A stretch of 46,619 nt of DNA from Bacteroidia bacterium (GCA_030426345.1 JAUHYU010000035.1:1-46619), one strand, 5' to 3'; shown: positions 35,145 to 45,600, counted from the stretch's first letter. Made by a program: numbers and translations. Notes: generated by a model from the sequence alone, not told the origin.

Positions 35145-36020
35145 ATGAAGCCAATCCTTATTTTAGTTGATTCCAAAACGAATCAATCCATTTCCATCAG
35201 GAAGTGCCTTGAACCTCAATTTCAAAACCCTTGGCACTTTCACAAAGAACTTGAACTGGTGTTCATTCTAAAGGGTACAGGCACTTGTTTTATTGGTGAT
35301 CACATTGGCCATTTTGGGCCGGGCGATTTGATTTTATTGGGAAATAATTTGCCCCATATGCTAAAGAACTATATAGAATATGATAATAGCGGAAGTGCCA
35401 TAAATGCAGAAGCCATTGTCATCCACTTTTCAAATCACTTTCTCGGTAAAGATTATCTGCAAATCCCGGAAATGGAACCTATTCTGAATTTGCTTGAATC
35501 GTCCAAGAGGGGTATAAAGGTCTCAAAATACATGACTTCGCAAATTACTGACAGGATAGAAAATATGCTGGCGCTTAGCCCTTTTTACAGGGTTTTAGAA
35601 CTATTGATTATCCTCCAACAGATCTCCGATGATTTTAAATCTACGGTATTATCGAGTGTGGATTTTGTGGAGAATATTAATATTACGCAAAATAGAAAAC
35701 TGGATCGTGTGTATGAATTTGTGATGAACAACTTTAATAAGTCAATAACATTGGGAGAGTTGGCTGATGTTGCACACATGAACAAGACGGCGTTTTGTAA
35801 ATATTTCAAGGCTCGTACGAACAAAACATGTATCCAATTTATCACAGAGATTAGGGTAAATTATGCCAAACGTTTGCTAATGGAAGGCCATAAGCAAATC
35901 GCTGAGACCGGTTATGAGTGTGGCTTTAATAATATTTCTAACTTCAACCGACAATTCAAAAAATTGACAGGGGAAACCCCTAGCCTGTTTCAGAAAAGGT
36001 TTCCTTCAGGAATTTCCTAA
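35145..36020 (+). CDS. AraC family transcriptional regulator with cupin sensor domain
   Basis: A 291-residue protein. The N-terminal part (residues 20-90) is a cupin: NPWHFHKELELVFILKGTG and HFGPGDLILLGNNLPHML. The C-terminal 100 residues hold two helix-turn-helix units of the AraC type: ITLGELADVAHMNKTAFCKYF and AETGYECGFNNISNFNRQF with the conserved end KKLTGETPSLF. Such proteins sense a sugar or sugar acid with the cupin domain and usually activate a neighbouring operon. It is divergent from the seven-gene minus-strand operon, separated by 230 bases that contain an inverted repeat, so that operon is the likely target. The ligand is not known. Confidence 0.9.
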   Translation: MKPILILVDSKTNQSISIRKCLEPQFQNPWHFHKELELVFILKGTGTCFIGDHIGHFGPGDLILLGNNLPHMLKNYIEYDNSGSAINAEAIVIHFSNHFLGKDYLQIPEMEPILNLLESSKRGIKVSKYMTSQITDRIENMLALSPFYRVLELLIILQQISDDFKSTVLSSVDFVENINITQNRKLDRVYEFVMNNFNKSITLGELADVAHMNKTAFCKYFKARTNKTCIQFITEIRVNYAKRLLMEGHKQIAETGYECGFNNISNFNRQFKKLTGETPSLFQKRFPSGIS

Positions 36021-36105
36021 CAATATTAGATTAGGTTTTGGATCGATTATTTGATCTGATTGCGAAGCTGAATTATAAGGGCTCGAAAATAAAACCAATA
36101 AGTCT

Positions 36106-37431
36106 ATGTTAGATTTATACAATAAATACCTTTGTGGCTTAGCTGGATTTATGGCCGTAAGAAGATCAAAAAAATATCCCTTTTCTCCTTCCGATTTGCC
36201 TAAGTTGCTCTCTTGGGCGGCTGGACATGAATATTTCTCTTTTTTTAATGGAAATGGATATCCGGCGCTGCATGGCGCATTTGCCAATTTGCTTTTTGTA
36301 GGGCGAAAGGAGTTTATAGAATCAAATGAAAATTCTTTTGGAAAATTAGATGGGCTTTTAAAATCACCCAAAGATTGGCTGTATGGTTTTTTGAGCTATG
36401 ATTTGAAAAATGAAATAGAAGACCTGAAAAGCGAAAACCCATCGACGATACCTATTGCCCACCTAGGGTTTTACGTTCCCGAAATAGTTCTCAAAATCCA
36501 TGAAAATCAAGTCGAGATTGAATCATTTGATGATCCGGATATTTACTATGAACAAATTGCTTTACAAGAAAGACATACAAGCATACCTCATCGATCGGTG
36601 GGGAGTTTAACTTGTTCTACTTCTAAACAAGAATATGTTGGCAACGTGCAAAAGATCAAGTCAGCTATTGTGGAAGGGGAATTTTGTGAGATGAACTATT
36701 GCATAGAATTCGTGGCAGAGGTCATGGGTTTTGACCCACTTTCGAGCTATCAAAAGCTCAATGCCATATCACCTATGCCTTTTTCTTCTTTCATGCGATT
36801 TGATAAAACGCATCTCATTTGTGCATCTCCAGAGCGGTTTTTAAAAAAGGAAGGAAATAAAATCATTTCTCAACCCATCAAGGGAACGAGCCGTAGAAGC
36901 CATGACCAAGAGGAAGACGAAAGGCTGAAACGGGCTTTGCGACAAAGCGAGAAGGAAAAGGCAGAAAATCTCATGATTGTGGATTTGGTGCGCAATGACC
37001 TAGCAAAAAGTGCTCAGACCGGAAGTGTGCAGGTAGAAGAATTATTTGGGGTTTACACCTTTGAAAAAGTGCACCAGATGATCTCGACAGTATCTGCACA
37101 ATGCAAAGAAAATATGGGTTTGACAGATATTGATATTATCAAAAATGCATTTCCGATGGGCAGCATGACTGGTGCTCCCAAGATTCGTGTCATGCAGGAA
37201 ATCGAAAGTTTGGAGAATTCTGCCAGAGGTCTTTACTCTGGGGCTGTTGGATATTTTACCCCAAATCTGGATTTTGATTTTAATGTTGTGATTAGGTCTA
37301 TCATTTACAATGCTGCCACAAATATGGTTTCATTTCACGTTGGCAGTGCGATCACTTATGATTCAGACCCTGAACACGAATATCAGGAATGCCTGCTCAA
37401 GGCAGAATCGCTCATGGAGGTGCTATCCTGA
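36106..37431 (+). CDS. pabB: Aminodeoxychorismate synthase component I (chorismate-binding)
   Basis: A chorismate-utilising enzyme of 441 residues (426 if the in-frame ATG at 36151, MAVRRSKKYPF, is the true start; both are possible). The C-terminal catalytic domain (about 175-440) has CEMNYCIEF, the PabB-type motif QPIKGTSRR with the reactive Lys, LMIVDLVRNDLAKS, NAFPMGSMTGAPKIR and YSGAVGYF. PIKGT separates PabB from anthranilate synthase (PxAGT). It adds ammonia to chorismate on the way to folate. No pabA or pabC is adjacent. An exact AAAATCCATG copy at 36493-36502 encodes LKIHE in the N-terminal half. Confidence 0.88.
   Translation: MLDLYNKYLCGLAGFMAVRRSKKYPFSPSDLPKLLSWAAGHEYFSFFNGNGYPALHGAFANLLFVGRKEFIESNENSFGKLDGLLKSPKDWLYGFLSYDLKNEIEDLKSENPSTIPIAHLGFYVPEIVLKIHENQVEIESFDDPDIYYEQIALQERHTSIPHRSVGSLTCSTSKQEYVGNVQKIKSAIVEGEFCEMNYCIEFVAEVMGFDPLSSYQKLNAISPMPFSSFMRFDKTHLICASPERFLKKEGNKIISQPIKGTSRRSHDQEEDERLKRALRQSEKEKAENLMIVDLVRNDLAKSAQTGSVQVEELFGVYTFEKVHQMISTVSAQCKENMGLTDIDIIKNAFPMGSMTGAPKIRVMQEIESLENSARGLYSGAVGYFTPNLDFDFNVVIRSIIYNAATNMVSFHVGSAITYDSDPEHEYQECLLKAESLMEVLS
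36493..36502 (+). repeat. AAAATCCATG repeat copy inside pabB
   Basis: Exact plus-strand copy followed by AAAAT, read as Lys-Ile-His-Glu, the same frame as the copies at 26284 and 32380. Confidence 0.75.
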
Positions 37432-37511
37432 CTTGTAAATTTTTAAAAAAAAACTTTAATCATATTCTTGATTTTAACTCTGCCAATCTGTCATAATGCA
37501 TTCTTAATCAT

Positions 37512-37519
37512 TATATTTG
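37512..37519 (+). promoter_or_regulatory. Candidate -7 box of the miaB operon (TATATTTG)
   Basis: TATATTTG fits the Bacteroidota TAnnTTTG box and lies 41 bases before the miaB ATG. The upstream TTTG element is weak (TCTG at 37487-37490). Confidence 0.5.
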
Positions 37520-37559
37520 CAGCCTGTTTCTGGATCATGAATAAATAACAGGAATACGA

Positions 37560-39020
37560 ATGGAAAATGTAATCAGCGATATCGGGATAATTTCAGAAAA
37601 AGATAAGGTTACGCCGGAAGTGCGCAAAAGCACTACTAAAAACACAGGCAGTAAAAAAAGACTTTATGTGGAAAGTTACGGCTGTCAGATGAATTTTTCG
37701 GACAGTGAGATCGTCACTTCTATTCTGGAAAAGGATGGCTACGACACCACGTCGGAATCTACTGACGCCGATTTGATCCTGATAAATACATGCTCCATCC
37801 GTGATAAAGCCGAGCAAACAGTGCGTAAAAGATTGAGCTTTTTCAACTCACTAAAGAGGAAAAAGCCAAATATGACAGTAGGAGTTCTTGGTTGCATGGC
37901 AGAGAGGCTAAAAAGTAAATTGCTGGAAGAGGAGAAAATCGTGGATTTGGTAGTTGGTCCTGATGCATATCGTGATTTGCCAAATCTGGTTAGTCAGGTT
38001 GAAAGTGGCCAAAAAGCCGTGAATACCTTTCTCTCAAGAGAAGAAACTTATGCAGATATCAGTCCTGTACGGCTCAACTCTAATGGAGTTACTGCCTTTA
38101 TTTCTATCATGCGTGGTTGTGACAATATGTGTTCTTTTTGCGTGGTTCCATTTACACGAGGTCGGGAACGAAGCCGTGACCCACATTCTATTGTGGATGA
38201 AGCAAAAGATTTATTTGAAAGAGGATTCAAGGAAGTTACTTTATTAGGGCAAAATGTTGATTCCTACAAATGGTCTCCCAATTCAGATATAAAAGGCAAA
38301 ACTCAGAACGAAAAATCAGAGGACGTAGGAATTGTGAATTTTGCTAACCTGCTGGAGATGGTTGCTCAGGTAGACGCAGATTTGCGAGTTAGGTTTTCTA
38401 CATCCCACCCCAAAGACATTACCGACGAAGTGCTCTATACTATAAAACAGTATGAGAATATCTGCAACTATATCCATTTGCCGGCACAAAGCGGCAATTC
38501 TCGTATTTTGGGAATGATGAACCGTACTTACACCAGGGAGTGGTACATCCAGAGGATAGACGCCATTCGTAGTATTTTAGGAGAAGAGTGCGGGATTTCT
38601 TCCGATATGATTGCGGGATTTTGTACGGAAACTGAAGAAGAACATCGAGAAACCGTGTCACTCATGGAATATGTGCAGTATGATTTCTCTTATATGTTTA
38701 TGTATTCAGAACGTCCTGGCACGTTGGCAGAAAAGAAATATAAAGATGATATTCCGGAAGAAGTAAAAAAGAGAAGGCTTACCGAGATTATTGACAAACA
38801 AAGAGAAATATCCCACAACAGCAATAAAAGGGATATAGATAAAATCCATAAGGTATTGATAGAAGGATTTTCTAAAAAGTCACAAGAAGATCTTCAAGGT
38901 AGAAATAGTGCCAATAAAGTTGTGGTTTTTCCTAGAGGAAAACATCAAAAGGGAGATTATGTCAATGTATTGGTGCATGATTGCACAGGTGGCACGCTCA
39001 TCGGAAAAGTCGTTGAATAG
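37560..39020 (+). CDS. miaB: tRNA-2-methylthio-N6-dimethylallyladenosine synthase
   Basis: A 486-residue radical SAM methylthiotransferase. The N-terminal UPF0004 domain holds the first cluster ligands Cys42 ([12 protein letters not shown]), Cys78 ([11 protein letters not shown]) and Cys112 (LGCMAERL). The radical SAM site is GCDNMCSFC (Cys187, Cys191, Cys194) followed by [10 protein letters not shown]. The C-terminal TRAM domain ends [10 protein letters not shown]. MiaB adds a methylthio group to i6A37 in tRNAs reading UNN codons. It is the first gene of a plus-strand group reaching secG. A short charged N-terminal extension of about 30 residues precedes the core. All six cysteines are in place. 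Confidence 0.95.
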   Translation: MENVISDIGIISEKDKVTPEVRKSTTKNTGSKKRLYVESYGCQMNFSDSEIVTSILEKDGYDTTSESTDADLILINTCSIRDKAEQTVRKRLSFFNSLKRKKPNMTVGVLGCMAERLKSKLLEEEKIVDLVVGPDAYRDLPNLVSQVESGQKAVNTFLSREETYADISPVRLNSNGVTAFISIMRGCDNMCSFCVVPFTRGRERSRDPHSIVDEAKDLFERGFKEVTLLGQNVDSYKWSPNSDIKGKTQNEKSEDVGIVNFANLLEMVAQVDADLRVRFSTSHPKDITDEVLYTIKQYENICNYIHLPAQSGNSRILGMMNRTYTREWYIQRIDAIRSILGEECGISSDMIAGFCTETEEEHRETVSLMEYVQYDFSYMFMYSERPGTLAEKKYKDDIPEEVKKRRLTEIIDKQREISHNSNKRDIDKIHKVLIEGFSKKSQEDLQGRNSANKVVVFPRGKHQKGDYVNVLVHDCTGGTLIGKVVE

Positions 39021-39035
39021 TGAAAAAAATATAAA

Positions 39036-40292
39036 GTGAACGATCCTGAAATTCAGCAAATAAAACAACGATTTGGAATCATTGGCAATGCGCCACCGCT
39101 CAATCACGCCATCGAAGTAGCCAGTCAAGTGGCACCTACTGACATGACGGTGGTGATAACTGGAGAGAGTGGGAGTGGTAAGGAGTCCTTTTCCAAGATA
39201 ATCCATCATCTAAGTTCCAGAAAGCATGGAAAATTCATAGCTATCAACTGTGGTGCAATCCCGGAGGGAACCATTGATTCTGAGTTGTTTGGTCATGAAA
39301 AGGGTTCATTTACTGGAGCGCACGAAGCGCGAAAAGGATATTTTGAAGTCTCCAATGGCGGAACTATTTTTCTGGATGAAATAGGAGAAATGCCACTGGC
39401 AACACAAGCCCGACTGCTTAGGGTGTTGGAATATGGTGAGTTTATAAAAGTTGGTTCTTCTAAAGTTCTTAAAACTGATGCTAGAGTTGTGGCTGCTACA
39501 AATATCAATTTATTGGAATCAGTAGAAAAGGGAAAGTTTCGCCAGGATTTATATTATCGGTTAAATACAGTACCTATTTATGTGCCTGCTTTTCGAGAGC
39601 GAGGTTCAGATATTGAATTATTATTTAGAAAATTTGCTTCGGATTTTTCTGAAAAATATAAGGTGAAACCATTGCATCTGACAGAAGATGCCAAGGTTGT
39701 TTTATCTAAATATCGATTTCCTGGAAATATCAGACAATTAAAAAATTTAGTAGAGCAAATTTCCGTTCTTGAAATCGAGCGCGAAATTAATAGTGAGAAG
39801 ATTTTGAAATATTTACCGGCAGAAAGTAATTATTTGCCAACACTTTACAAGCAGCAACCTGATCAGGATAAGTCAAGTATGTCGGAAAGGGAACTTCTTT
39901 ATAAAGTGCTTTTTGATATGCGCAAAGACGTGAATGAACTAAAAAAGCTGGTGCATGGGATGATTAGTGATGATTCTGTGGATCATAACGGCACGGATAC
40001 TGCGGCTGCCGATTTTTTCAGGAATGCACCTGATCCTGTTGTTTCAAAAGAAATGGTCAGCAGCCCATACATGATTGATTCATCCAAAGAAGATTATGAT
40101 TTTGATAATGTGGAGGACATATCGCATGAAACGGAAAGAGATGAATCGCTATCAATTGAGGCAAAAGAAAAAGAGTTGATTATCAAGGCATTAAGAAAAA
40201 ATAATAACAAACGAAAATACGCGGCATTGGATCTAGGTATCTCGGAAAGAACGTTGTATAGAAAAATAAAACAATTTGAAATCGATGATTAA
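39036..40292 (+). CDS. Sigma-54-dependent transcriptional activator without receiver domain
   Basis: The protein (418 residues) starts with GTG at 39036, 15 bases after the miaB stop. It begins almost directly with the AAA+ domain: GESGSGKES (Walker A), GSFTGAHEARKGYFE (the GAFTGA loop with Ala to Ser), GGTIFLDEIGEM (Walker B), RQDLYYRLN and the sensor region FPGNIRQLKNL. An acidic linker of about 110 residues follows. The C-terminus is a Fis-type helix-turn-helix (KRKYAALDLGISERTLYRKI). There is no receiver, PAS or GAF domain, so activity is probably set by expression or a partner. From memory, this gene sits between miaB and lptE in many Cytophagales. The target genes are not known. Confidence 0.9.
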   Translation: MNDPEIQQIKQRFGIIGNAPPLNHAIEVASQVAPTDMTVVITGESGSGKESFSKIIHHLSSRKHGKFIAINCGAIPEGTIDSELFGHEKGSFTGAHEARKGYFEVSNGGTIFLDEIGEMPLATQARLLRVLEYGEFIKVGSSKVLKTDARVVAATNINLLESVEKGKFRQDLYYRLNTVPIYVPAFRERGSDIELLFRKFASDFSEKYKVKPLHLTEDAKVVLSKYRFPGNIRQLKNLVEQISVLEIEREINSEKILKYLPAESNYLPTLYKQQPDQDKSSMSERELLYKVLFDMRKDVNELKKLVHGMISDDSVDHNGTDTAAADFFRNAPDPVVSKEMVSSPYMIDSSKEDYDFDNVEDISHETERDESLSIEAKEKELIIKALRKNNNKRKYAALDLGISERTLYRKIKQFEIDD

Positions 40293-40815
40293 GCAAATTA
40301 GTTTTTTGTTTTTACTGATGGCCATTGTGACTGCTTGCGGAGTATACTCTTTTACAGGGGCAAATATTTCTCCTGAAATAAAGACGATTTCCATACAGAC
40401 ATTTTATGATGAAGTGGGTACAGGTCCACCAAACCTAAGTCAATTATTTACAGAAAAAATCAAAGATTATTACCAACAAAATACTAGTCTTACACTGGTG
40501 CCTTCAGAAGGAGACTTGCAGTTGGAAGGGAGCATTGTTGGGTATAGACTGGCTCCAATGGCACCTCGGGCATCGGGGAGCCAAAATTTTGAAGACACAG
40601 ACATAGCGGCACTTCAAAGGCTGACAATTACTGTGAAGGTGACTTATCTAAACACACAAGATGATAGTTTTGATTTTGAAAATCAGAGTTTCTCATTTTA
40701 TCAAGATTACGATCCTGAAAAGGAGGACTTTAACAGTATCGAGCCAACTTTGGTAGAAGAAATTTATGATGCAATCGTCTTGGATATTTTTAATGCATCG
40801 GTGGCAAACTGGTAG
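40285..40815 (+). CDS. lptE: LptE-family lipoprotein (LPS assembly)
   Basis: The ATG at 40285 lies within the end of the upstream gene (ATGATTAA, eight-base overlap), which suggests coupled translation. An in-frame TTG at 40276 is less likely. The 176-residue product has a short leader with lipobox VTACG (Cys18). The mature part begins YSFTGANISPEIKTISIQTF, matching the Bacteroidota LptE pattern of a small alpha/beta domain. LptE forms the outer-membrane plug with LptD that inserts lipopolysaccharide. The sequence GSIVGYRLAPMAP is also typical. The assignment rests on size, leader, context and these patterns. Confidence 0.82.
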   Translation: MIKQISFLFLLMAIVTACGVYSFTGANISPEIKTISIQTFYDEVGTGPPNLSQLFTEKIKDYYQQNTSLTLVPSEGDLQLEGSIVGYRLAPMAPRASGSQNFEDTDIAALQRLTITVKVTYLNTQDDSFDFENQSFSFYQDYDPEKEDFNSIEPTLVEEIYDAIVLDIFNASVANW

Positions 40816-40830
40816 CCAAAAAAACAATTA

Positions 40831-41796
40831 GTGGAAACTGAAAGAATCAACATACTGCTTAACGACCCGAAGAAAGCTACGACAGAGGATTTAATTCTGT
40901 TGAAAGAGGCAGTTGTAGAATTTCCTTATGCCCAAATGCTTCATGCTTTGCTGGCTAAAGTTCAGTTTCAGCTTAATAGCCTGGGAAAAAATAGATACTT
41001 GGCCAAGGCAGCTCTATATTCCGGAGATAGGTCTGTATTGAAAAAGATCATTCAGCAGGAGGGGTATCTAAAAAAGAATAATGCCATTGATTTGTATCAG
41101 GATCTTCCAAAATTTGCTCTTGAAGAAAAGAAATTTAATGAGGATACTTCGAGGAGGGAAAGCATAATTAAAAATGAGAGCGAAACAATTTTTGATGAGG
41201 TTTTAAAAAATCTCGAACGATTGAAGTCCCTTAGGAAACAGTTTCAATTCCTTGAATTGAATGATGATGAGTCTGTAAGCGAACCGGAAGAGAGTACGTC
41301 TATTGAACGATTACCAGAGGAAAAATCTGAAAAGCCCCCTAAGAGAAAGAAAACCCCTTCCGCCCCAAGCAGTGTCCCGAAAAAACAAACGGCCAAGCAA
41401 CAGAAGCTTAATGAGATTTTAGAAAAGGATGAACAGATAGACAGTAAAGTCAATGTCTTTTTCTTGAATGAAATAGAAAAAAATCAAGAGACCGGAAATC
41501 TTGATACTACAGAAAAGCTTGTTGTTCAGAATGAACTTATTGAAAAGTTTATAATAGAGCAACCTAGCATAGGGAGTATAAAAAAGGAATCGGAAAAGTC
41601 TTCCGAGCAGATCAATAGAGACCTTTCAGAAAAAAGCACAATATTCGGAGATGACTTAGTTTCTGAAAACCTTGCCGTGATATTGTTAAGGCAAGGAAAG
41701 AAGGACCGTGCGATTGATATTTATAAGAAATTAATTTGGAAGTTACCGCAAAAAAAGGCTTACTTTGCGGCTCGAATTGAAGAAATAAAAAAGTAG
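40831..41796 (+). CDS. Conserved Bacteroidota protein with C-terminal TPR-like repeat
   Basis: A 321-residue protein starting with GTG at 40831, 15 bases after lptE. Residues 1-95 are helical (LLKEAVVEFPYAQMLHALLAKVQFQL) and look like a degenerate TPR. A long, highly charged, Glu/Lys-rich middle (about 105-265) is probably disordered or coiled. The end ENLAVILLRQGKKDRAIDIYKKL is a single TPR-like hairpin. There is no leader or membrane segment. I know this gene only by position: a similar protein often stands between lptE and secG in Cytophagales. No enzymatic motif is visible, and the function is unknown; a scaffold role is speculation. Confidence 0.75.
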   Translation: METERINILLNDPKKATTEDLILLKEAVVEFPYAQMLHALLAKVQFQLNSLGKNRYLAKAALYSGDRSVLKKIIQQEGYLKKNNAIDLYQDLPKFALEEKKFNEDTSRRESIIKNESETIFDEVLKNLERLKSLRKQFQFLELNDDESVSEPEESTSIERLPEEKSEKPPKRKKTPSAPSSVPKKQTAKQQKLNEILEKDEQIDSKVNVFFLNEIEKNQETGNLDTTEKLVVQNELIEKFIIEQPSIGSIKKESEKSSEQINRDLSEKSTIFGDDLVSENLAVILLRQGKKDRAIDIYKKLIWKLPQKKAYFAARIEEIKK

Positions 41797-41800
41797 GGAG

Positions 41801-42190
41801 ATGTTCACATTTATTATTACACTCATTGTCATTGCCGCATTGCTATTGATATTGGTAGTATTGGCACAAAATTCCAAAGGAGGAGGGCTTTCTAGCCAGT
41901 TTGGCGGTGGCGGAGGAACCAGTCAGGTCATGGGTGTAAAAAGAACAGGAGATCTTCTTGAAAAACTGACCTGGGGTTTGGCGATTTCCTTGATTGTATT
42001 GAGTTTATCTACGCATGTATATTTAGTTGACTTCGAAAAAAACCCAGGAATGAGCAGTCCTACGCTCGAACGTGCAGAAGAGCAGGTTATATTGCCTCCG
42101 GCGAGCAATACTGCGCCAATCGATGGCAATGTAGACGCTTCAGATGCTGATGCAGGACTCGATGGATTGGTCGAGGATAGCAATGAATAG
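41801..42190 (+). CDS. secG: Preprotein translocase subunit SecG
   Basis: A 129-residue membrane protein with two helices. The first is IITLIVIAALLLILVVLAQ. The connecting loop carries the SecG signature NSKGGGLSSQFGGGG..TSQVMGVKRTGDLLEKLTW (given in pieces), and the second helix is LAISLIVLSLSTHVYLV. An acidic, alanine-rich tail of about 50 residues follows, as in other Bacteroidota. SecG assists SecYE in Sec export, which fits the many Sec-exported hydrolases here. It starts four bases after the TPR-like gene and ends the plus-strand group; a terminator follows at 42200-42225. Confidence 0.93.
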   Translation: MFTFIITLIVIAALLLILVVLAQNSKGGGLSSQFGGGGGTSQVMGVKRTGDLLEKLTWGLAISLIVLSLSTHVYLVDFEKNPGMSSPTLERAEEQVILPPASNTAPIDGNVDASDADAGLDGLVEDSNE

Positions 42191-42199
42191 TATTAATTT

Positions 42200-42225
42200 A
42201 ATGCAGCACTAGCTGCATTTTTTAT
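42200..42225 (+). terminator. Intrinsic terminator after secG
   Basis: AATGCAGC at 42200-42207 pairs with GCTGCATT at 42212-42219 around the loop ACTA, followed by a T-rich run. It begins nine bases after the secG stop. Confidence 0.8.
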
Positions 42226-42582
42226 CTATCATCTTCTTATCATTTTGTGCTCTAATAAGCAAGTGGTCATGGCTTTCTGTCACTAGTAAAAGGCTATTTA
42301 TACATTTCGTTTATTTTTTTATATAGGTAGGTCTTTGTTCATACTAATCTTATGTCGGTTTAGTTTGGAAATTAAAATTGCCAATTGATCATTCTGATTT
42401 TAGAATTACTCTAAAAAATATCAGAATAAACCTGTCAACTAATGTCAATACCTGACAGATTTAAAATACCCGACTGTAATATTGGCAGATGAAATGCATG
42501 TTTTTATGCCATTTAGCATTTGGCACAGGAAATGTTATAGCATCATTCAGATTTTAAACAAAACTAAATTTTTTATAACACG
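42226..42582. other. Upstream region of groES-groEL
   Basis: This AT-rich stretch has no gene and must contain the groESL promoter. No CIRCE element (TTAGCACTC-N9-GAGTGCTAA) is present. A CTGTCA-N15-TGACAG inverted repeat lies at 42432-42458. TAGCATTTG at about 42513-42521 is a loose match to the -7 box, with one extra spacer base. Confidence 0.5.
42432..42458. promoter_or_regulatory. Inverted repeat CTGTCA-N15-TGACAG upstream of groES
   Basis: Six-base arms at 42432-42437 and 42453-42458, about 125 bases before the groES start. It could be an operator, but short arms like these arise often by chance. Confidence 0.25.
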
Positions 42583-42861
42583 ATGTCAAAATTAAATATC
42601 AAACCGCTTGCAGACAGAGTTCTAATCGAACCTGCACAAGCTGAGGAAAAAACAGCTTCTGGAATTATTATCCCTGATACTGCAAAAGAAAAACCACAAA
42701 AAGGTGAAGTAGTTGCTGTTGGCAATGGTAAGAAAGACGAGCCATTAACTGTAAAAGTAGGTGATGCCGTGCTGTACGGAAAGTATGCCGGTACAGAAAT
42801 CACGGTAGATGGAAAGGATTATCTGATGATGAAAGAATCAGATATTTTAGCAATTGTCTAG
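42583..42861 (+). CDS. groES: Co-chaperonin GroES
   Basis: A 92-residue protein of standard length. The motifs are [19 protein letters not shown], the mobile loop [17 protein letters not shown] and the end [19 protein letters not shown]. GroES forms the heptameric lid of the GroEL chamber. It is 36 bases before groEL, and the pair is one operon. The mobile loop retains the III motif that binds GroEL. No CIRCE element precedes it, so control is probably not by HrcA. Confidence 0.97.
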   Translation: MSKLNIKPLADRVLIEPAQAEEKTASGIIIPDTAKEKPQKGEVVAVGNGKKDEPLTVKVGDAVLYGKYAGTEITVDGKDYLMMKESDILAIV

Positions 42862-42864
42862 TAA

Positions 42865-44535
<1,671 letters not shown>

Positions 44536-44557
44536 TATTCGCCTCAATATAAAACAC

Positions 44558-44585
44558 AAAAAAGCCTCTATATGAGGCTTTTTTT
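44558..44585 (+). terminator. Intrinsic terminator after groEL
   Basis: AAAAAAGCCTC pairs with GAGGC-T7 around the loop TATAT. It starts 23 bases after the groEL stop and has a T run, so it is a classic Rho-independent terminator. Confidence 0.9.
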
Positions 44586-44897
44586 ATGGATTATAAAATA
44601 GGTTAACTATTGAATCTATTATATTTGTACAAAGCTATTGGCCAACTAGTGGGCGATAGAGTTTTGAAAAACTGAAATAAGAATTACCCATCGGAGTCAA
44701 GGAAAATGTTTGTCAAACCTAACATTTATTTAGTACCGAGTGTGAGCTCTTTGTTGAAACCGGGCCTCAACCTCGACTTGTCGAGGTCCATATTTATATG
44801 GTTAACAGTGGATTGTTGAGATAAAGGGCAGCTCAAATCCTGATTATTAGGGGTTTGATTTAACTTCCTTGCTCCAATGATGGGTTTTAGAAACCAT

Positions 44898-44917
44898 GGA
44901 AAATCCATGGATTTTCC
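44898..44917. repeat. 20-bp perfect palindrome with two AAAATCCATG copies
   Basis: GGAAAATCCATGGATTTTCC contains the repeated word in both orientations. The inner 16 bases are the same as the centre of the 38-bp palindrome at 11689-11726, but the flanks differ. Confidence 0.85.
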
Positions 44918-44987
44918 TTCCTTTTTTAGTAGTAAAAAGACCTGCCTCTCCCAGATTTTCCAATATAAGAATAATAAGCAGTACTAT

Positions 44988-45022
44988 AAAGCCTTCATTT
45001 TTCATGGAAAATGAAGGCTTTT
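44988..45022. terminator. Long terminator-like hairpin with AAAGCC / GGCTTT ends
   Basis: Bases 44988-45001 are the exact complement of 45008-45021, with the six-base loop TCATGG and T residues after it. The loop region TTTTTCATGGAAAA resembles the repeated word. No gene ends directly before it on either strand. Confidence 0.7.
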
Positions 45023-45107
45023 GTGCTTGATATTTCTTTTAGTAAGGCACAACACCATTAAGCATAAAAGGCTGAAAATATTATCAATATTTTTTACAGA
45101 AAATAAG

Positions 45108-45125
45108 TAGGATAAATTTGTCCTA
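45108..45125. promoter_or_regulatory. Candidate Rrf2 operator (18-bp near-palindrome)
   Basis: TAGGATAAATTTGTCCTA is palindromic except for one base pair. It overlaps the -33 TTTG of the promoter that drives the Rrf2 gene, a position suited to repression. It is a good candidate for autoregulation by the iron-sulfur-type Rrf2 protein. Confidence 0.65.
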
Positions 45126-45147
45126 TATAAAATATTCTCTAACTTTG
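45117..45147 (+). promoter_or_regulatory. Bacteroidota-type promoter of the Rrf2 operon
   Basis: TTTG at 45117-45120 and TAACTTTG at 45140-45147 are separated by 19 bases, matching the TTTG-N19-TAnnTTTG consensus exactly. The ATG follows 18 bases later, so the leader is very short. Confidence 0.75.
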
Positions 45148-45165
45148 CATAGAATTGAATAAGGT

Positions 45166-45600
45166 ATGTTTTCAAAAACATGTGAATACGGCATTCGGGC
45201 TACGATATTTATAGCCTCTCAATCTTTGGAGGATAACCGCCTAAGTTTGAAAGAGATTGCAAATGAAATCGAGTCACCGGTAGCTTTTACAGCCAAGATT
45301 CTTCAGCAATTGGTGAGGAGCAATATTTTAGATTCGGTGATGGGGCCAACTGGTGGGTTTCAAATAGACAAAAATAGGATAGATGAAATAAAGCTGAGCC
45401 AGATCGTGGATATTTTGGACGGTGACTCTATCTATCGCGGCTGTGGTTTGGGTTTGAAAGAGTGTAACGCTTTGGAACCATGTCCGGTTCATGATAAGTT
45501 TGTAAATATCAGAAATGAACTCAAAGAGATGTTGGAAAATACGAGCATCTATGAATTGGCAGTAGGGTTGGAGATTGGGTTGACATTCTTAAAAAGGTAA
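45166..45600 (+). CDS. Rrf2 family transcriptional regulator, probable iron-sulfur or NO sensor
   Basis: A 144-residue protein with an N-terminal winged helix (CEYGIRATIFIAS, LKEIANEIESPVAFTAKILQQLV, GPTGGFQID). The C-terminal half has three cysteines, C93-X6-C100-X5-C106 (GCGLGLKECNALEPCP), spaced like the iron-sulfur ligands of IscR and NsrR. NsrR-type proteins lose repression when NO attacks the cluster. The genes that follow (truncated haemoglobin and ScdA/YtfE-type repair protein) are typical NsrR targets, so NO sensing is the best guess. A near-palindrome at 45108-45125 in its own promoter suggests autoregulation. IscR-like control is the main alternative, but no isc/suf gene is seen here. 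Confidence 0.85.
   Translation: MFSKTCEYGIRATIFIASQSLEDNRLSLKEIANEIESPVAFTAKILQQLVRSNILDSVMGPTGGFQIDKNRIDEIKLSQIVDILDGDSIYRGCGLGLKECNALEPCPVHDKFVNIRNELKEMLENTSIYELAVGLEIGLTFLKR

Larger units (their letters stand above)
44586..45107. other. Gene-free region between groEL and the Rrf2 gene
   Basis: No credible gene is seen; the only open frames are short and have no recognisable features. The region carries three hairpins: ACCTCGAC-TT-GTCGAGGT at 44770-44787, the AAAATCCATGGATTTT palindrome at 44898-44917, and a long terminator-like stem at 44988-45022. A small RNA between groEL and the last hairpin is possible but unproven. Confidence 0.5.

Noticed and set aside
42226-42582. Possible CIRCE element or sigma-54 promoter (TGGCAC at about 42522) before groES
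   Set aside because: No TTAGCACTC/GAGTGCTAA arms exist, and the bases after TGGCAC (AGGAAATGT) lack the TTGC needed for a -12 element.
44770-44787. ACCTCGAC-TT-GTCGAGGT hairpin as a terminator or attachment site
   Set aside because: There is no T run after it and no second copy in the window, so no function can be assigned.
44726-44908. A 60-codon open frame on the minus strand after groEL
   Set aside because: It overlaps hairpin sequences, has no recognisable domain or leader, and its composition looks like non-coding DNA.
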